Positions 34,828 through 46,075 of a stretch of DNA of 64,000 bases are shown piece by piece; the stretch's first letter is position 1, and each line of letters begins with the position of its first letter. The notes under the pieces are model-generated. The model searched no databases and was not told the DNA's origin. It saw nothing but the letters and a program-made list of their open reading frames with translations. Both the position numbers and the translations under genes were made by a program. Origin of the DNA: Apoderus coryli (lineage: Eukaryota; Arthropoda; Insecta; Coleoptera; Attelabidae); assembly GCA_911728435.2 (NCBI GenBank), contig OU452210.1, forward strand, positions 992,001-1,056,000, in the 5' to 3' direction.

Positions 34828-36309
34828 AATTTTTAAAAAAATATAGACATAATTTGAATGAAAAAATTCACACCTATTCGTTTGTTCTTTTTAAGCCAGT
34901 CTGGGCTGATAAATATACCCACTCATCACTTGTTACGCCAAATATACAAAACCCTCAATACTAAATACGGGGTTTCCAATAATATAAGTTATATGAACGT
35001 AAAGTTTAATTCTAAATAACTTGTTTATTTCAAATGGAACACCCGGTATATGAGGTCAAAATTAGATGCACAATGTAATTATCTGTCAAATATTATAATA
35101 CTTTCCTATGGATAACTCTTGACGTTTTCGTGTAAAATGCACATATTCATAATATTAGGCGAATTTTTAATTGAATCTCTTAGTTTCATGTAGACCACCC
35201 TGTATTTGATGATGCAGAAATTAAAGTTAAAGTAAAGTTTTCCTATAGATATGTATATATTTAATTTTGCATATAAGAGGCACACATAGTGGTAATAATA
35301 GGAAGAATTTTCGAAATTTATAATATTTATCAAGTCAGCCATGATAATTTGAGGAGACAGAATACGTTTTTTTTAAATTTGATATTTACTGTCAAATAGG
35401 CTGTTAAAAATTCTTAGCTAAGAGTTGTGAATTTTTCATCAAACTGTTTTTTATCTATGACATTTGTTTTAATTCAATTAATCAAAAATGCGAACCTATT
35501 CCAAAGGAGCAAGAATAGACATGATTTTTATTCTGGGAGAATTGTCCAAAACGCTTTACTGGCATCGCGAGTTTACGCTCAAAGGTTCCTGGTGCAAAAT
35601 CATCCTAAAAAAGCGGTCTTCGAGAGACTGTTAAGGCAGTTTAACGAAAGATTCCACCCAAACACTGCATCAAGAACTTTTCAATATTGATTTTAAATCG
35701 TCTTGAATTCTGTACATGGGCAGGAACAAAATCATCGAAAATTAAAACTTTTTTAATAGAGGAGATGAAGGAGCAAATAAACGACACGTTTAGAAGCGTT
35801 ACACAAGGTTAAAGTTGTTGAACGATTTAAGAAAAGGATTCAAATGTGCCTACAGTCCAATAATTTTGAACATTTATTATAAAATTTATCAGTATTTATC
35901 TATATGTTGTTAATTAATCTAAGTAAAAAATGTATTTATTTATTATATGTTATTGAAAATATATGGTTTGTCAAATTCTCAGGGCTGAGTTGACAAATAT
36001 TATAATTTTGAAAAATTCTTCCTATTAGGTACTACCCATATGTGCTTTTTCCATGCAAAATTAAAAATATACATATCTGTAGGAAAACCTTATAGATAAT
36101 TAATGTCATCATCATCAAATACAGGGTGGTCGATGTGAAACTAAGAGATTCAATTAAAAATTCGCCTAATGTTATGAATATGTGCATTTTACACGAAAAC
36201 CGTAACAAGTGATAAGTGGGTATATTTATGAGCTCAGACTGGCTTAAAAAGAACGAACGAATAGGTGTGAATTTTTTCATTCAAATTATGTCTATATTTT
36301 TTTAAATAT
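34828..36309. repeat. foldback repeat, arms 34828-35340 and 35983-36309
   Basis: The outer parts match in inverted orientation (TATAGACATAATTTGAATG, CACACCTATTCGTTTG and the ACCACCCTGTATTTGATG region on the left, their complements on the right). The left arm is longer because it carries an insert of about 170 bp. Within that insert, 34965-35048 has short inverted ends (ACGGGGTTTCCA and TGGAACACCCGGT) and may be a tiny MITE. The spacer holds the DUF4817-like frame at 35427-35690. Confidence 0.65.
35427..35690 (+). pseudogene. DUF4817-like transposase N-terminal fragment
   Basis: The C-terminal two thirds of the frame (QNALLASRVYAQRF, then HPKKAVFERLLRQFNERF) match the helix-turn-helix DUF4817 domain at the N-terminus of insect Tc1/mariner-like transposases. 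That is the domain missing from the element at 9283-10893. The downstream catalytic domain is absent. It sits in the loop of the foldback repeat. Confidence 0.6.
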
Positions 36310-36510
36310 CAATATTTCCACTCTGAAAAACTGTCATTCAACCTCTCGCGAAATAAAGTTTACTCTTTTAAAAATAAAAAATGTAATATTATTTTTATTT
36401 TCCAGTTTATGATGTTCATCAGATAAAGTTAGTACCACATCCAATGGCGGATGATGGAGAGTCTACCGGCAGCATGAGATCCTCTGCGCGGGAAACTGAC
36501 AATGACGGTC

Positions 36511-36731
36511 GCCCCAAAACCAGATACAGTATTGTGTTATTACTATTTAGTACAAAATTATACTGATTTATGCTTAAAAATTCTGAGAAATTTCGCAAAA
36601 TGGTAGTATTTCTGTCGGTGAATTTGAAATTATTAACTATCATTTTGCGAAATTTATCAGAATTTTTAAGTTAAATGAGTATAATTTTGTACTAAACAAT
36701 AATAACAGAATACTAGATCTGGTTTTGGGGC
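36511..36731. repeat. head-to-head inverted LINE endonuclease fragments
   Basis: The stretch 36511-36602 is the inverted copy of 36641-36731, with a 38-bp spacer. Both arms encode the end of a LINE endonuclease (INQYNFVLNSNNTILYLVLG on the minus strand). Inversion at a LINE 5' end is the known outcome of twin priming, but local inverted duplication would look the same. Confidence 0.65.
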
Positions 36732-37020
36732 AACCTTCATTGCCGATAGACTCTCATCGCAAACGCTTGCTTTTTGTGTCTATATTCTTCTTATCTATAT
36801 CAGTGTATGGTTGAGTCGGGAGATCACAATGCACTACGCTCAACGAGCTATAAATTATCAACAATCAATTTTGAGTTCTGTTCACTTAATATTTGCTTAT
36901 AGAATGAACAACTCGATGAGTCCCATGCAGCGTGATTTACATCCGTAAGCCTCAAGCGCACACAGTTAATACACTTATTTGTTGATCAAGGACACTTAGC
37001 AAAGTGGTGGTTCAACGAGA

Positions 37021-37330
37021 ATGATGATTGAAACCCCAGCACTTATAACACACTTTGACTTAAAGAGCGTCATATTTCGACTGCTGATAGGAGGCTGGGT
37101 TTTGTTATGCGAAATAGCAAACATTTCGTATCTTATCTCAAGACTCTTGTACTGCTATATAATTCTTTTGTTCGCTCTAAGTTGGAGTATGCTTCGGCTG
37201 TGTGGAGTCCCGGTTACGCTGTGCACACGGACAATGTGGAGAGGATTCAACGTAGATTTGCCAAATACTTGTTGTTCAAGAGAGATGGTATATATCCATA
37301 TGTACGATTTGCTTTTGATGGTGAATGAAT
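37021..37330 (+). pseudogene. LINE RT thumb fragment
   Basis: Frames overlap to give KTLVLLYNSFVRSKLEYASAVWSP and then NVERIQRRFAKYLL, the conserved end of RT in Jockey/CR1-type LINEs. It is an isolated fragment. Confidence 0.7.
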
Positions 37331-37606
37331 GATTTTCGGCATAATGACAATCATTTCATTTTTAACAGCTGCGGCAGATGACTCGGTCAGGTGATCAGAC
37401 GTAGATGCACTGTCGCGCGTCACAAGCTTGCTTTTAACAGAATCAATAATCTGTCGAGCAACTCTCTGAACAGCCGCAGTCATTTGGCTAAAAAGATTAT
37501 CGAGCTTACCTTCCAACTTTGAATTAACAACAGCAATAAAGTCATGTCTGTGTTTGCCGTAGATAGTACAGTAGCAGTATACCCCGGCTATGTTTAGGTA
37601 CTTCAA
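37247..37606 (-). pseudogene. LINE ORF1 N-terminal-like fragment
   Basis: The minus frame has HDFIAVVNSKLEGKLDNLFSQ and a helical stretch followed by charged and serine-rich sequence. This is the pattern of the region after the zinc finger in LINE ORF1 proteins. The call is weak. It overlaps the RT fragment on the other strand by about 80 bases, so one of the two edges is wrong. Confidence 0.35.
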
Positions 37607-38049
37607 GGCATCAATACGTATCTTCGCATATGAAAAATGATCACTACAGCCGTAAAAACCCCCACAAGAAATCGCGGATTTTGACTCAGTGCTAGTTTTA
37701 CTGCATTGTGCAGAGCACTAATGATGCAACCCACACAACAATAAGCGAACAACCGTCAAATCCAGGCACACAAAAAGTCCGATAAAAATTGATACTATTT
37801 AACAAACAATAAATGCATTTATTTTAACACGACAATAAAACTCCTGCGTTAGTTTCAACCTATAAATTCGTATATTGACGATTAGGGTCGTTAGTTAATA
37901 ATAATTGTTTTGAAAAATGAAAAAATTCTATGCATTATTTGTCATGGATAATTTTAGCATTGTTTTTAAGCATTTAGTCATGGTCATGGATTTAGTAATT
38001 TTTGCAAAGTCCTTTAAAACGTCGATAGTATCCTAATAGTCCTAGAAAA

Positions 38050-38580
38050 CTTTTAAAAATTTATTTTTGAGATTGGAAAATTTTTAGTTGCTGAAATTTT
38101 TCTGGGTTTGGTCTTCCATCTTCAGGAGTAATAATATGTTCTTGAAGGGAAGTACTAAAAATTATGTCATCAAGATAAACTAAGCAGGTTTCATTTTGTT
38201 CTCCTCTACGTACATTGTCCATTACTCGTTGAAACGTTGCTAGTGCATTTTTGACTCCAAAAGGCATATGTTCAAATTGTCCGTTCTGTGTTGAAAATGC
38301 AGTTTTAAGAGTACATTCTTTATTAACTTCAATTTGATGAAAACCACTTGCAAGATCGACCGTACAAAATAATTAGCTCGACCAAAGTATGTCAAGAATA
38401 TTCGGTAGGGAATATTTATCGTAAATTGTTCGTTGGTTAAGCTTCCTATAGTCAATAACAACATGCGATTTTATTTTTCCTGATTGATCCAATTTATTTG
38501 GAACTATCCATATGGGACTGGACCATATGGATATGCTGAGTTGTATTAAACCTTTTTCTAACATTCTTTGAATTTGAAAT
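38050..38580 (-). pseudogene. Gypsy RT fragment
   Basis: The minus strand reads SIWSSPIWIVPNKLDQSGK, VIDYRKLNQRTI, then in other frames MPFGVKNALATFQRVMDNV and CLVYLDDIIFSTS with the catalytic YLDD. It is the same subfamily type as the outer Gypsy at 23.7-34.7 kb. Stops and small deletions break it. Confidence 0.75.
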
Positions 38581-38989
38581 GTAACTTAATTTTTATGGAT
38601 TTCAAGGAATCTATATAAGATTTTGTAAAAATTGGGTATCATCTTTAGCATAAATTTTGTGGGTAATTAATTATATTTATGGTAAATTAGGTTTCATATC
38701 ATTAACTAGTATTATGTTATCTGGCTTTATTGTGTTAAGTATTTTCATAATCTGAATCGCAACAATAAACTTTAGGTATATATATACAGGGTGAATATTA
38801 ATATTTTGTGAAAATAATTCAGTAGAAGGAGGTTGGTTTTAAAAATCTGGTGCCGGATGAGGCATGGTTTATGAGGGATAGTTTGTGTTTGATTTTGGGT
38901 AGCATTTTGGAAATATGGATGTTTTTGGGTTGGAAATCTGTAATTCGGTTGCCAGAATGGTTAATTTGGTCTAGGAATATTTGTCATAA

Positions 38990-39660
38990 ATGGTCTTTAA
39001 AATTTATTTTTCATAAATTGGGGTCTTTGAAAATTGTGAAAATTGTGGTCTTTTACTTGGAATTGGGGTTTTTTGGATTAAAGGTTTTGATACACTGGAT
39101 AAAACTCTTTGTGGAAGTTTAAAATCTAAATCCAGTTGTAAATTACTAGATATAACTTGTGAGTATAGAAAATTTTCTTCTTCTACAACTAGAGCCATTG
39201 CTCTTTCTAAACTTGGGTTCCTGATTTTAATATTATTTAATGTCCTGAAAAACAGCGTATAAAAGTTTTTTTAGGGTAATTCGTCATCATTATTTAAATA
39301 TATTACTTTTTTGATGCGAGTAAACTTCTAGCATCCTGTATTCTCATGCCTAAACTATATGGAGATTCATTTTTGTGTATAGCTAACTAATTAGATCTTA
39401 CTAAGCAATCGAGATTTCACTGATCACCAAGCGTATAAGTTTTTGATATCAACATTGGTAGTAAGTTCTGTGCTTGATCCAACAAGTAAAAGAGCTCGAG
39501 CAGAGATTTTTCCAATAATTGCTCTACAAATAAAAGAGTTGTGTTTTTTGAGAATTTGTAGCAGTTGATTGGGGAGTTAAAGGTTTAAAGTGGTTTGAAA
39601 AAGATTAGCTAGTTCGTCTGTATCTAAATCAGTATGAGACAAATAAAATAGCACTGTGTA
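38990..39660 (-). pseudogene. Gypsy Gag fragment
   Basis: In broken minus frames the pattern NESPYSLGMRIQDARSLL and the block around 39004-39198 (MALVVEEENFLYSQ) resemble Gag of 412/mdg1- and 17.6-type elements. It lies upstream of, and in the same orientation as, the RT fragment at 38050-38580. The two are probably one deleted copy. The + strand frame at 38850-39122 is its shadow. Confidence 0.5.
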
Positions 39661-40502
39661 ATATGATATTAATTATTACGAAACTTACTAAAAATCTAAC
39701 GTAAAATAGGGTGAAAATTAGTATTCTTTAAATTAGAAAATTGAATAATAAAAATGATAGCAAATTCACTTACTAGTAATATTGTCTACATTTGTCCATG
39801 TGAAAAACTTTTTGTCCTCGGTTCTTCTGAAGAATGACGATGTTTGTCCTCGGTTCTTCTGAAGAATGCCGATTTTTATCCTCGATTCTAGACCTTTAGT
39901 GGTCGCAGTGGAGGGTACTGTGCCGACCCACTCATTTTGAAGCTACCTACATACCATTCCAAGCAAAATTTTGTCCGTGATGTCTGATACTAGTATCAAG
40001 TTATACTTGAAATTCATCAACAACATGTACGTTCTATCCAGTGGCAGTATCCAAAACGCACTACATTCCCCCACCCCCATTTAATAATGTCCCGGTTAAG
40101 AATAGGACACACTCGTTTAACACACAGTTACTTAATAACAAAAACAGTGCAACCCTGCTGTAAAACATATTTTAATTGAATTGCGAAGTTCTCAGCCGAA
40201 AGACAAATACATGAATTTCCACCATCATTAAGTGAACTGTTGAAAAATAATCAACATGCAAATAATATTAAATCGTACTTAAATGTAACTTACCTGACCA
40301 AATTTAAAATAAATAAAATAATAATTAAGCTGCCTTTAACTGTCTATGAATATCTAAACTTAAGTTATAATGTCAACTAGTGAAAACAACCTCTATATTG
40401 TATCAAATTGTAGCACCTGCTAATAACCCTCAGGGTTGATGCTGTTATTCTTAATAATAAAAAAATAACATCACTAACAACAAAATCAAAATTCAAAATT
40501 AT
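39661..40502. other. no gene recognised
   Basis: A short direct repeat (TTTGTCCTCGGTTCTTCTGAAG, cited by its first 20 bases only: TTTGTCCTCGGTTCTTCTGA) occurs at about 39809 and 39843. I see nothing else. Confidence 0.35.
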
Positions 40503-40700
40503 TTATTTCATATACACAGCAACACCACCACCACCACCAATACGGCCCACCCTATCCTTATGCAAGAAATGATAACCGGATATGTTAAGACCTCCAACAT
40601 CTGTACCAGGAACAATCCATGCAGACAACACCATAATGTCAATAGTCTCCTGAGCAAGCAACTGTCTAAATTCGTTAAATCGCGTGAAAATGGACCGCAC
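40503..40700 (-). pseudogene. LINE endonuclease N-terminal fragment
   Basis: The minus frame reads FNEFRQLLAQETIDIMVLS, LNISGYHFLHKDRVGR, then IGGGGGVAVYMK, the standard start of a LINE endonuclease. The catalytic glutamate of the ETW motif is lost (SAWIV). It ends at the GGGVAVY block. Confidence 0.7.
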
Positions 40701-41472
40701 ATTGCATGCGCAACCTTCATATCTACCTACCTAACAACTATGCATACAAAAGTATATGGTATCTATAGGTAGTATTTTATTAATAGTTTTGAAATAACTC
40801 CAGTTTTGAAGATATTACCTAGGTATGGCAATGGTGTCATCTGAGTGATTTTCCTTTTATGCTAACTCACACTCACTCTCACTCACCTTTCACATCAGTT
40901 CAATTGATGTGAGTGGTCAAACCTCAAACCAAAATGTGGGTTCCTCAGAATTTATCAGAATTGACATGAAGTCACAGTCTAAAATGAATTACTACAATCA
41001 GGGTCAGGGTATTTTAAGAATATATTAAAATGTCTTCTGGGTAGAAAATTCATAATGTTAACTAAGCAAAGTAATGAAAATTAAGCCGTGATTCAGATTC
41101 ATGGATTTTGCGATGCGTTTGAGGTAGGCCATGCTACTATTGCTCAGTAGATTTTTCTCATAATATCCGGACGTTTTTGTTGCAAACTAAGAACAGAGTG
41201 GCTGCCATTAAAGCACATAAGTCCTTATCTGGACTTGAATTAACAGGAACAGTATTGCTCACAGATATTATATTACAGACTCTTATTAGAAGAAAATCTA
41301 GGCGAAGGCAGGATACATGTTTTGGTTTATAACAAATGCAAAAAACAGATGGGACATGTTTCAAGAGCTCTGACATTCTCAGTTGGATCATGTTTGTTGT
41401 AAAATATGTTTACTCTGAAAGTTTTTTGATTTTATTGGTTTTATTAAGCAAAATTAAATTGTTTAAATACTG

Positions 41473-41766
41473 TTGGGAGAACTTGCTATTCTCATTGGTC
41501 TTCTTTCGGTAGATTGCATGCTTAGAAACTCTCACTTATCTTATAAAACCAAACATTCCATTCTACTACCAGAAGTTCTTCATTTTACAGACCTAGTTAT
41601 AAGTGATGTACATAAATTGAACCTTCACCCTGGTCTCAAAACTACATTATTTATTATACAGCGATTTTGGATGTTGTCTCCAAAAAGGGCTATATATGTT
41701 GATGCCTCTTTATGGGCTTTTCGTCGACTTGTTTCTCAAAGGTCGCTTGAAATTTTTAGTGGTTAG
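41473..41766 (+). pseudogene. BEL/Pao integrase zinc-region fragment
   Basis: The frame reads LSYKTKHSILLPEVLHFTDL, LNLHPGLKTTLFIIQRFW and so on, the conserved HPILLP...H..LNLHPG block of BEL/Pao integrases. It is an isolated fragment, not from the element at 18.8-23.7 kb, which keeps its own copy of this block. Confidence 0.65.
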
Positions 41767-42236
41767 GTTAGTACTTTCGTTTGAGCCTATACAAACTTAT
41801 TTAGAGTCTATATCAGTATAATTATTGTAGCTGGTGAGGGCTAAAAACTTTGAACCTCAATATAGCCAAAGTTGTACAATCGCCTAGAATGTACGAAATC
41901 GTTTTTTTATCCCCTTTATTAGCTAATGTTTCAAATATGGTGGTGGTGAAGTTATTAAGGTAAGGACTTACAATTCTTCTGTTTAATTCATTTCAATTTT
42001 TATTTTTCTGGTTTAATTATTTGATTACAATATTTTTTTTGTAGAAACTTATTTTTCCGCAATATATTCACCACGAAAGATATTGCATATCTTTCAACCT
42101 AAGGTTTACATGAAAAAACCTTTTTGTATCACATCATCAAGGAATCAAGCTGTGAAAATTTTGGTATATGTTGTGCACACGCTATATAATAAATGGATAC
42201 AGAAATAGTAAAATCAGGAATCTTATATTGTTGCAG

Positions 42237-42387
42237 ATAGCCGAAGATCTAACTGTTAAGCGACCCTTAATGGCACCAAGGCGAAAAACCAAACCAAATT
42301 TAAGTACTCGACTAAAGCAGCGTCCGCCCTGTAGAGCGTTTTGTAAGCCATGCTGCTACGTGACTGCTGCTCTCAGCATATTAATTG
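42237..42387 (+). CDS. host gene exon: basic stretch and start of membrane segment
   Basis: An acceptor (ATATTGTTGCAG) precedes 42237 and the frame is open from the first base, in phase with the end of the exon at 7986. The peptide has a basic, proline-containing region (KRPLMAPRRKTKPNLSTRLK), a cysteine cluster (RPPCRAFCKPCCYV) and the start of a hydrophobic segment (TAALSILIG). I place the donor at G/GTACTT (42388), a weak donor, giving 50 codons plus one base. Together with exon 1 this gives 94 residues: acidic then basic cytosolic N-terminus, then probably a type II membrane anchor. I cannot name the gene. Later exons are outside the window or not recognised. Confidence 0.6.
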
Positions 42388-43028
42388 GTACTTTTTTTTA
42401 TTATTATTTAATTTTGCGTATATTGATAAGTTTGGTAATCCTTTTTCTAAATCTGATTCTCTTAAAGTGTAATCTTACTCTGATTTAGATAGGCAGGTTT
42501 AAAATGAGTGGGTCTATATAGAACGTTCGTTACTCAATTGTGTGTCTTTCATACGAACTAGATTATTTTACTGGGGTTCTTCAAAGAAATCAAGTATTAA
42601 GTTTATATTTGGAGCACCAAATTAATTCCAGTTTATGCTGCGATGAATTCCCTATCAGTCTCTGTCGTCAGTGAGTTGGCTTGGCTACGTTTAAAGTGCG
42701 TTGGTCCCAAAATTACAGAGCCTAGAAAAGGTAGCCTATTGTTTTCGACAGTTTTAATGGTTTTAGTTTGCTTCATGTGGTGGAAGTTAGCATCAAACTC
42801 AGATTCAAGATTCACGTTTTTACAGTCAACCAGATAAGTTAGTGAACATGTTAAAATAAATTTATCAAATATTAATATCTCACACATCAGTTCAGACTAA
42901 CCTTTTATTTTTCGACTATTAAGTTTGTTTTTAATCAAAATTTGTCAAAATCAGGCAAAATTTGCCAAATCAAGAAACATTGCGTTCATTTTACCCCAAA
43001 AGGATAATAATTATATATATATATATAT

Positions 43029-43455
43029 CACCCCTTCTTTAATTAAAAAAATCATTTCTACCAAACCAAGCTTTGTCCCACTTTTATATTTTCCGAGTAA
43101 ATTTATATGCAAACCAGATATTGTGGTTAAAAGTAAATTTCCAAATCCAAAGGTCTAGAGGTTGAGCTCACCCCTTTTTATGTAAAAAACATCATTTCTA
43201 CTAAACCAAGCTTTGTCCCACTTTTATATTTTGTGACTAAATTTATATTCAAACAGCAAATATGTAGTTAAAAGTAAATTTCCAAATTCAAAGGTCTAGG
43301 GGTTGAACTCACCCCTTCATTAATTAAAAAAAGCATTTCTACCAAACCAAGCTTTGTCCCACTTTTATATTTTACGAGTAAATTTATATGCAAACCACAT
43401 ATTGTGGTTAAAAGTAAATTTCCAAATTCAAAGGTTTAGGAGATGAACTCACTAC
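43029..43455. repeat. three tandem units of about 145 bp in the left foldback arm
   Basis: Each unit contains ACCAAACCAAGCTTTGTCCC, then CACTTTTATATTTT, a TAAAAGTAAATTTCC block and AAGGTCTAG. Units start at about 43029, 43170 and 43311. Inverted copies lie at 44216-44693 and 62553-62920. Confidence 0.8.
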
Positions 43456-43479
43456 TTTTTTGTTTAAAAAAAACATTGT

Positions 43480-44215
43480 TTCGTACGCCACTGCGACGGC
43501 CTGTAAGTGATAGTGAGTATATACGTTATATTGCCCATGTTGTTATGTAACCCATTATGAAAGCCCGATAAGGTAGGCTCAATAGTCTCGGAGTTATTAA
43601 TTTTTCACCATCAGGAGGGTTTTGGCTGCTATCTTTTAAGGCTTTAGTACGCCCCTGCGACGGCCTGTAAGTGGTAATGGGTATAAATGTTTTACATCTA
43701 ATGCTATTATCTAATATACGCTAAAAAATGAATGTGGCAGGCTCAATAGTTTCGGAGTAATTTAGTTTTCACTATCAGTTTGAAGGTGGATGGTGAAAAA
43801 ATATAAGCAAAACAGTATTGGGTTTTGTCATAATAAATTAAGTACCCATTTGCATTAGTACAATAATTTTACTACAAATTCACTAAGTGACGTAATAAGA
43901 CGTTAAAACCATCCTGATGGTGAAAAATTAATAACTCCGAAACTATTAAGCCTGCTATATCGGTTTTTCAGAATGGCTTAGATAAAAACATGGACAATAT
44001 AACGTATATACGCACTATCACTTACAGGCCGTCGCTGTGGCGTACTACAGCTTTAAAAGATATCAGCCAAAACAGTCCTAGGGAAAACTTAATAACTCTG
44101 AAACTATTGAGCCTGCCATATCGGATTTTCAGAATACGTTAGATAACAACATGGGAATATAGCCTATATATTCACTATCACTTACAGGCCGTCGCAGTGG
44201 CGTACGAAACAATGA
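43480..44215. repeat. inner inverted pairs with GCGACGGCCTGTAAGTG motif
   Basis: The motif CGTACGCC..TGCGACGGCCTGTAAGTG and a following GGCTCAATAGT..CGGAGT block occur twice on the left (43480-43610 and 43650-43775). They occur twice inverted on the right (43910-44045 and 44090-44210). The symmetry centre is near 43850. It is the core of the foldback element. Confidence 0.75.
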
Positions 44216-44693
44216 TTTTTTTTTAAATAAAGAAGTGGTGAGTTCAACCTCTAGACCTTTGGATTTGGAAATTTACTTTTAACCACATATTTGCTCTCTG
44301 AATATAAATGTATTTGTAAATTATAAAAGTGGGACAAAGTATTTTGGTAGAAATGATTTTTTTAAATAAAGAAGGGGTGAGTTCAACCCCTAGACCTTTG
44401 AATTTGGAAATTTACTTTAAACCACATATTTGCTGTTTGAATATAAATTTACTCACAAAATATAAAAGTGGGAGAAAGGTTGTTTTAGTAGAAATGATTT
44501 TTTAAATAAAGAAGTTCAACCCCTAGACCTTTGAATTTGGAAATTTACTTTTAACCACATATTTGCTGTTTGAATATAAATTTAATCAGAAAATATAAAA
44601 GTGGGACCAAGCTTGGTTTAGTAGAAATTATTATTTAATTAAAGAAGGGGTGGGAACCCTTAGACCTTTGAATTTGGAAATTTACTCTCAACT
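44216..44693. repeat. tandem units, inverted relative to 43029-43455
   Basis: Three to four units with GACCTTTGAATTTGGAAATT and TATAAAAGTGGGACAAAG, the reverse complement of the left units. The last unit is cut at 44693 by the LINE and continues at 62553. Confidence 0.75.
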
Positions 44694-45017
44694 GGAAAGT
44701 CAAGTGGAATACTCCCAAGAATACATATTAAAAGTGAAGGGTTATATTTTCCGCAGTTATAGTGCTTCGGAGGCTGTTTAAAAATTACCTTTTTTCGTGC
44801 TGTTCAAAGATTAATGACAGCTTGGGTATGTACTTTTGATTGCCATTACGATAGGCAGTTACAGTGAATTTGTTAAGTATCAATGTTAATCCAATAGTCA
44901 CAAAATATATCGCAGTGTTTATTTTCTTGGTAACTTTTTTGAGCGCACATTCAGTATTTGGTACCTGTGGATTCACGAGGTGTATGCCTTTTACCTTTGC
45001 ATCTAAATAAAATTATT

Positions 45018-45815
45018 ATGGCCAAGACTAACGTTACACTGGAGTACGTTTACAACCTTATACACCGTTTTAATGCAAACCTGACTGAAAAAATAAAATC
45101 GGTCACAACTGGGCTACAAAACCTTAGTAATAAATCCGAAACAGAAGTAACATTGCTCAATGAAAGATTAAGTCTACTGGAGGAAGAGAACAAGACATTA
45201 CACGAAAAATTACAAAACTCGGAACGAAAATTGAAAAAACACAACTTAGTATTTACAGGAATTGCTGAGGATCCTAATCCGGAAGGGGAGCGTGACACGA
45301 ATGAGCAAATCTCTGAAGTTATAAAATCAACCATATCGGTGGAGCTTCAAGACTGGGATATCTCAAATTATTTTCGTCTGGGTAAAAAGGGATCGAGACT
45401 CCGACCTATATTGGTTGATTTAGTAAAATGCTCAAAAAGAAACGAAATCCTAACTAAACGTTATAAACTGAAGGGAACCGAAATATTCATTAATGAAGAC
45501 TTGATCAGGAAGGATATTAAACAGCGAAAAATACTCACTGCCGCTCTTAAACAAGCTAGATCGAAAAATAAAGTAGCAACACTCAAAGGAAACAAATTAC
45601 TCATCAACTGTGAAGAAATTTCATACGAAGGGGCACTGGAATATATCCGACAAAATACAAAAACTAACGAAATACAACCTAACGATATCCTTGAAGACGA
45701 GAAGAAGAGGAAGCCGATAGAAAGCCCTGAGCATACTACTCAAAACAAAAAAAATAAGGACTCATCTAAGTTTGTTAGGCAATTAAGCCGCACCCGCAAT
45801 CTTGCAAACAACTAA
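45018..45815 (+). CDS. LINE ORF1 protein, coiled coil plus RRM-like
   Basis: I start at the ATG at 45018 (MAKTNVTLEYV), because the 20 codons before it lack family features and begin with GTG. The 265-residue protein is intact. A coiled coil covers residues about 20-75 (LLNERLSLLEEENKTLHEKL). Next comes an RRM-like domain starting at HNLVFTGIAE, with DWDISNYFRLGKK and RPILVDLVK. A CTD-like basic region and a lysine-rich tail follow. The layout is that of L1-like ORF1 proteins, used by several insect LINEs. It binds RNA as a trimer in the known family. ORF2 should follow but is interrupted by the Maverick. Confidence 0.75.
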   Translation: MAKTNVTLEYVYNLIHRFNANLTEKIKSVTTGLQNLSNKSETEVTLLNERLSLLEEENKTLHEKLQNSERKLKKHNLVFTGIAEDPNPEGERDTNEQISEVIKSTISVELQDWDISNYFRLGKKGSRLRPILVDLVKCSKRNEILTKRYKLKGTEIFINEDLIRKDIKQRKILTAALKQARSKNKVATLKGNKLLINCEEISYEGALEYIRQNTKTNEIQPNDILEDEKKRKPIESPEHTTQNKKNKDSSKFVRQLSRTRNLANN

Positions 45816-46069
45816 TTAGAATACATTTCCATTGTTCACTTATTTATATTGGTGTGTTTTACAATAATTAATTAAGAACAAATAAAGAATCTTATGTTTA
45901 TACTAGCAATCTCACGGAGCGTAAACCAATTTTTTATTTATTATTCTTAAGTTATTATATTAGTAATTATTTGATTGTAATTATAAATATTTCCCCATTG
46001 TTTATTTATTTTTGTTGGAAGTTTTGCTATTTAATGGGGATAGTTGTGAATAATTAATTTGCGTTATTT

Positions 46070-46075
46070 CATTCA
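46070..46075. repeat. Maverick target duplication CATTCA (left)
   Basis: CATTCA directly precedes the element start AGTAGAGTG at 46076 and recurs at 60385-60390 directly after its end. Six bases is the duplication length of Maverick/Polinton integrases. Confidence 0.95.

Larger units (their letters stand above)
7987..42236 (+). other. host intron of about 34.2 kb filled with transposons
   Basis: The donor GTAAGT at 7987 and the acceptor ATATTGTTGCAG ending at 42236 join two phase-0 exon ends. Between them lie the minus-strand LINE, a DNA transposon, several Gypsy elements, a BEL/Pao element and foldback repeats, on both strands. Other small exons inside it cannot be excluded. Confidence 0.5.

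Noticed and set aside
38850..39122. 90-codon tryptophan-rich plus frame
   Set aside because: Shadow of a minus-strand Gypsy gag remnant.
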